Shown piece by piece: positions 63,559 through 64,000 of a stretch of 64,000 nt of DNA (position 1 is its first letter; the number at the start of each line of letters is the position of its first letter). Below the pieces are notes generated by a model. The model ran no database searches. It was given only the letters and a program-made list of their open reading frames with translations, and was not told the origin of the DNA. A program made the translations under genes and the position numbers. The DNA comes from Mediterranea sp. An20 (GTDB lineage: Bacteria; Bacteroidota; Bacteroidia; Bacteroidales; Bacteroidaceae): the NCBI RefSeq assembly GCF_002160055.1, contig NZ_NFJV01000018.1, positions 1 to 64,000 on the forward strand, read 5' to 3'.

Positions 63559-64000
63559 ATGAAACATTTATTGATATACTTGCTCACACTGGCCTGGTTG
63601 AGCAACCTCGTGGCTTGTACCTCCACCACTTCACAGGTTACCAACCCGGATATCGTTTCCATAGAGCTTCCGCTACGTCAGAATGATCAACTCATCAAGT
63701 TGTCAGAATTAGCGGATTCCATCCGTTACATACCGCTGCAAACCACAGATTCTTGCCTGATAGGCAGTATAGACAAACTGCAGCAAACGGACAAGGGTAA
63801 GTTTGTGATCGTAGACAAGGAAACGGCAGTAGCTGTATATCTGTTTGATAAAAATGGCCGTTTTCTGAACCACATAGGCCGCCAAGGACAAGGGTATGGC
63901 GAATATGTAAGCATAGAAGATGTGACTTGGGGCGACGGATATGTATATGTATGGGACAGCAATTTGCACAAAGTGCTGAAATATACAGAGCAGGGAAAGC
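63559..64000 (+). CDS. 6-bladed beta-propeller lipoprotein, 5' part only
   Basis: The first 147 codons of a gene that runs off the window. An export signal with lipobox NLVAC (Cys19) is followed by a beta-rich region (LADSIRYIPLQTTDSCLIG, then YLFDKNGRFLNHIGRQGQGYGEY), the pattern of Bacteroidetes 6-bladed propeller lipoproteins. Such proteins often accompany SusCD loci or regulators; the function is unknown. The start is the ATG at 63559, right after the repeat-borne -7 box. Confidence 0.8.
   Translation, partial: MKHLLIYLLTLAWLSNLVACTSTTSQVTNPDIVSIELPLRQNDQLIKLSELADSIRYIPLQTTDSCLIGSIDKLQQTDKGKFVIVDKETAVAVYLFDKNGRFLNHIGRQGQGYGEYVSIEDVTWGDGYVYVWDSNLHKVLKYTEQGK

Overview
The window is chromosomal DNA from a gut-type member of the Bacteroidaceae (Bacteroides or Phocaeicola). 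The evidence is SusC/SusD pairs, a hybrid two-component regulator with an AraC output, an ExbB-ExbD-ExbD-TonB-PstS-TPR cluster, S46 dipeptidyl-peptidase, GH92 mannosidases, and promoters of the Bacteroidetes type (TTTG about 20 bp before TAnnTTTG). No tRNA, rRNA, CRISPR array, phage or transposase gene was found.

Layout. From 1 to about 29.3 kb every recognisable gene is on the minus strand. It opens with the 5' part of a susC that carries an in-frame TAA and has no ATG (pseudogene). Next come a GH27 alpha-galactosidase, the TPR/PstS-like/TonB/ExbD/ExbD/ExbB energy-coupling cluster (3.8-9.2 kb), a DPP7-type S46 peptidase, a membrane TPR-HTH regulator with an outer-membrane barrel receptor, a flippase and ruvB. 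The 19.7-29.3 kb block is a uronate catabolism block: KDPG aldolase, KDG kinase, KduI with a signal peptide, an orphan galactitol-type PTS EIIC, a DUF4861 lipoprotein, KduD, a DUF2264 protein and a GH88 unsaturated glucuronyl hydrolase. From 31.3 to 47.3 kb, on the plus strand, lie two susC/susD pairs, an alkaline-phosphatase-fold phosphodiesterase and a GH105-heparinase II/III fusion. The HTCS regulator (47.4-51.5 kb, minus) faces them. Two GH92 alpha-mannosidases (minus) follow, then a divergent L-fucose operon fucI-fucO-fucA-fucK-fucP (plus). The window ends inside a 6-bladed beta-propeller lipoprotein gene.

How it fits together (inference). The 19.7-51.5 kb region looks like one polysaccharide utilization locus for a uronic-acid polymer. 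The two SusCD pairs import lyase products. GH105-Hep, GH88 and DUF2264 act outside the cytoplasm to release unsaturated uronate. KduI is predicted to be exported here, so isomerisation may be periplasmic, with the lone EIIC importing the product for KduD, KdgK and the aldolase. Four promoters (GH88, both susC, GH105-Hep) share one geometry: two GGACAA-like half-sites 22 bp apart, with the proximal one starting exactly 36 bp before the -7 box. This marks them as the probable regulon of the adjacent HTCS.

Intergenic regions carry at least three families of palindromic repeats. One has copies at about 22.4, 26.3, 30.3, 36.8, 42.8 and 63.5 kb and ends in a conserved TAATTTTG-like -7 box, in several cases placed directly before a start codon. 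Another has two direct copies flanking the DUF2264 gene. The third is an inverted repeat of about 540 bp just before the first susC.
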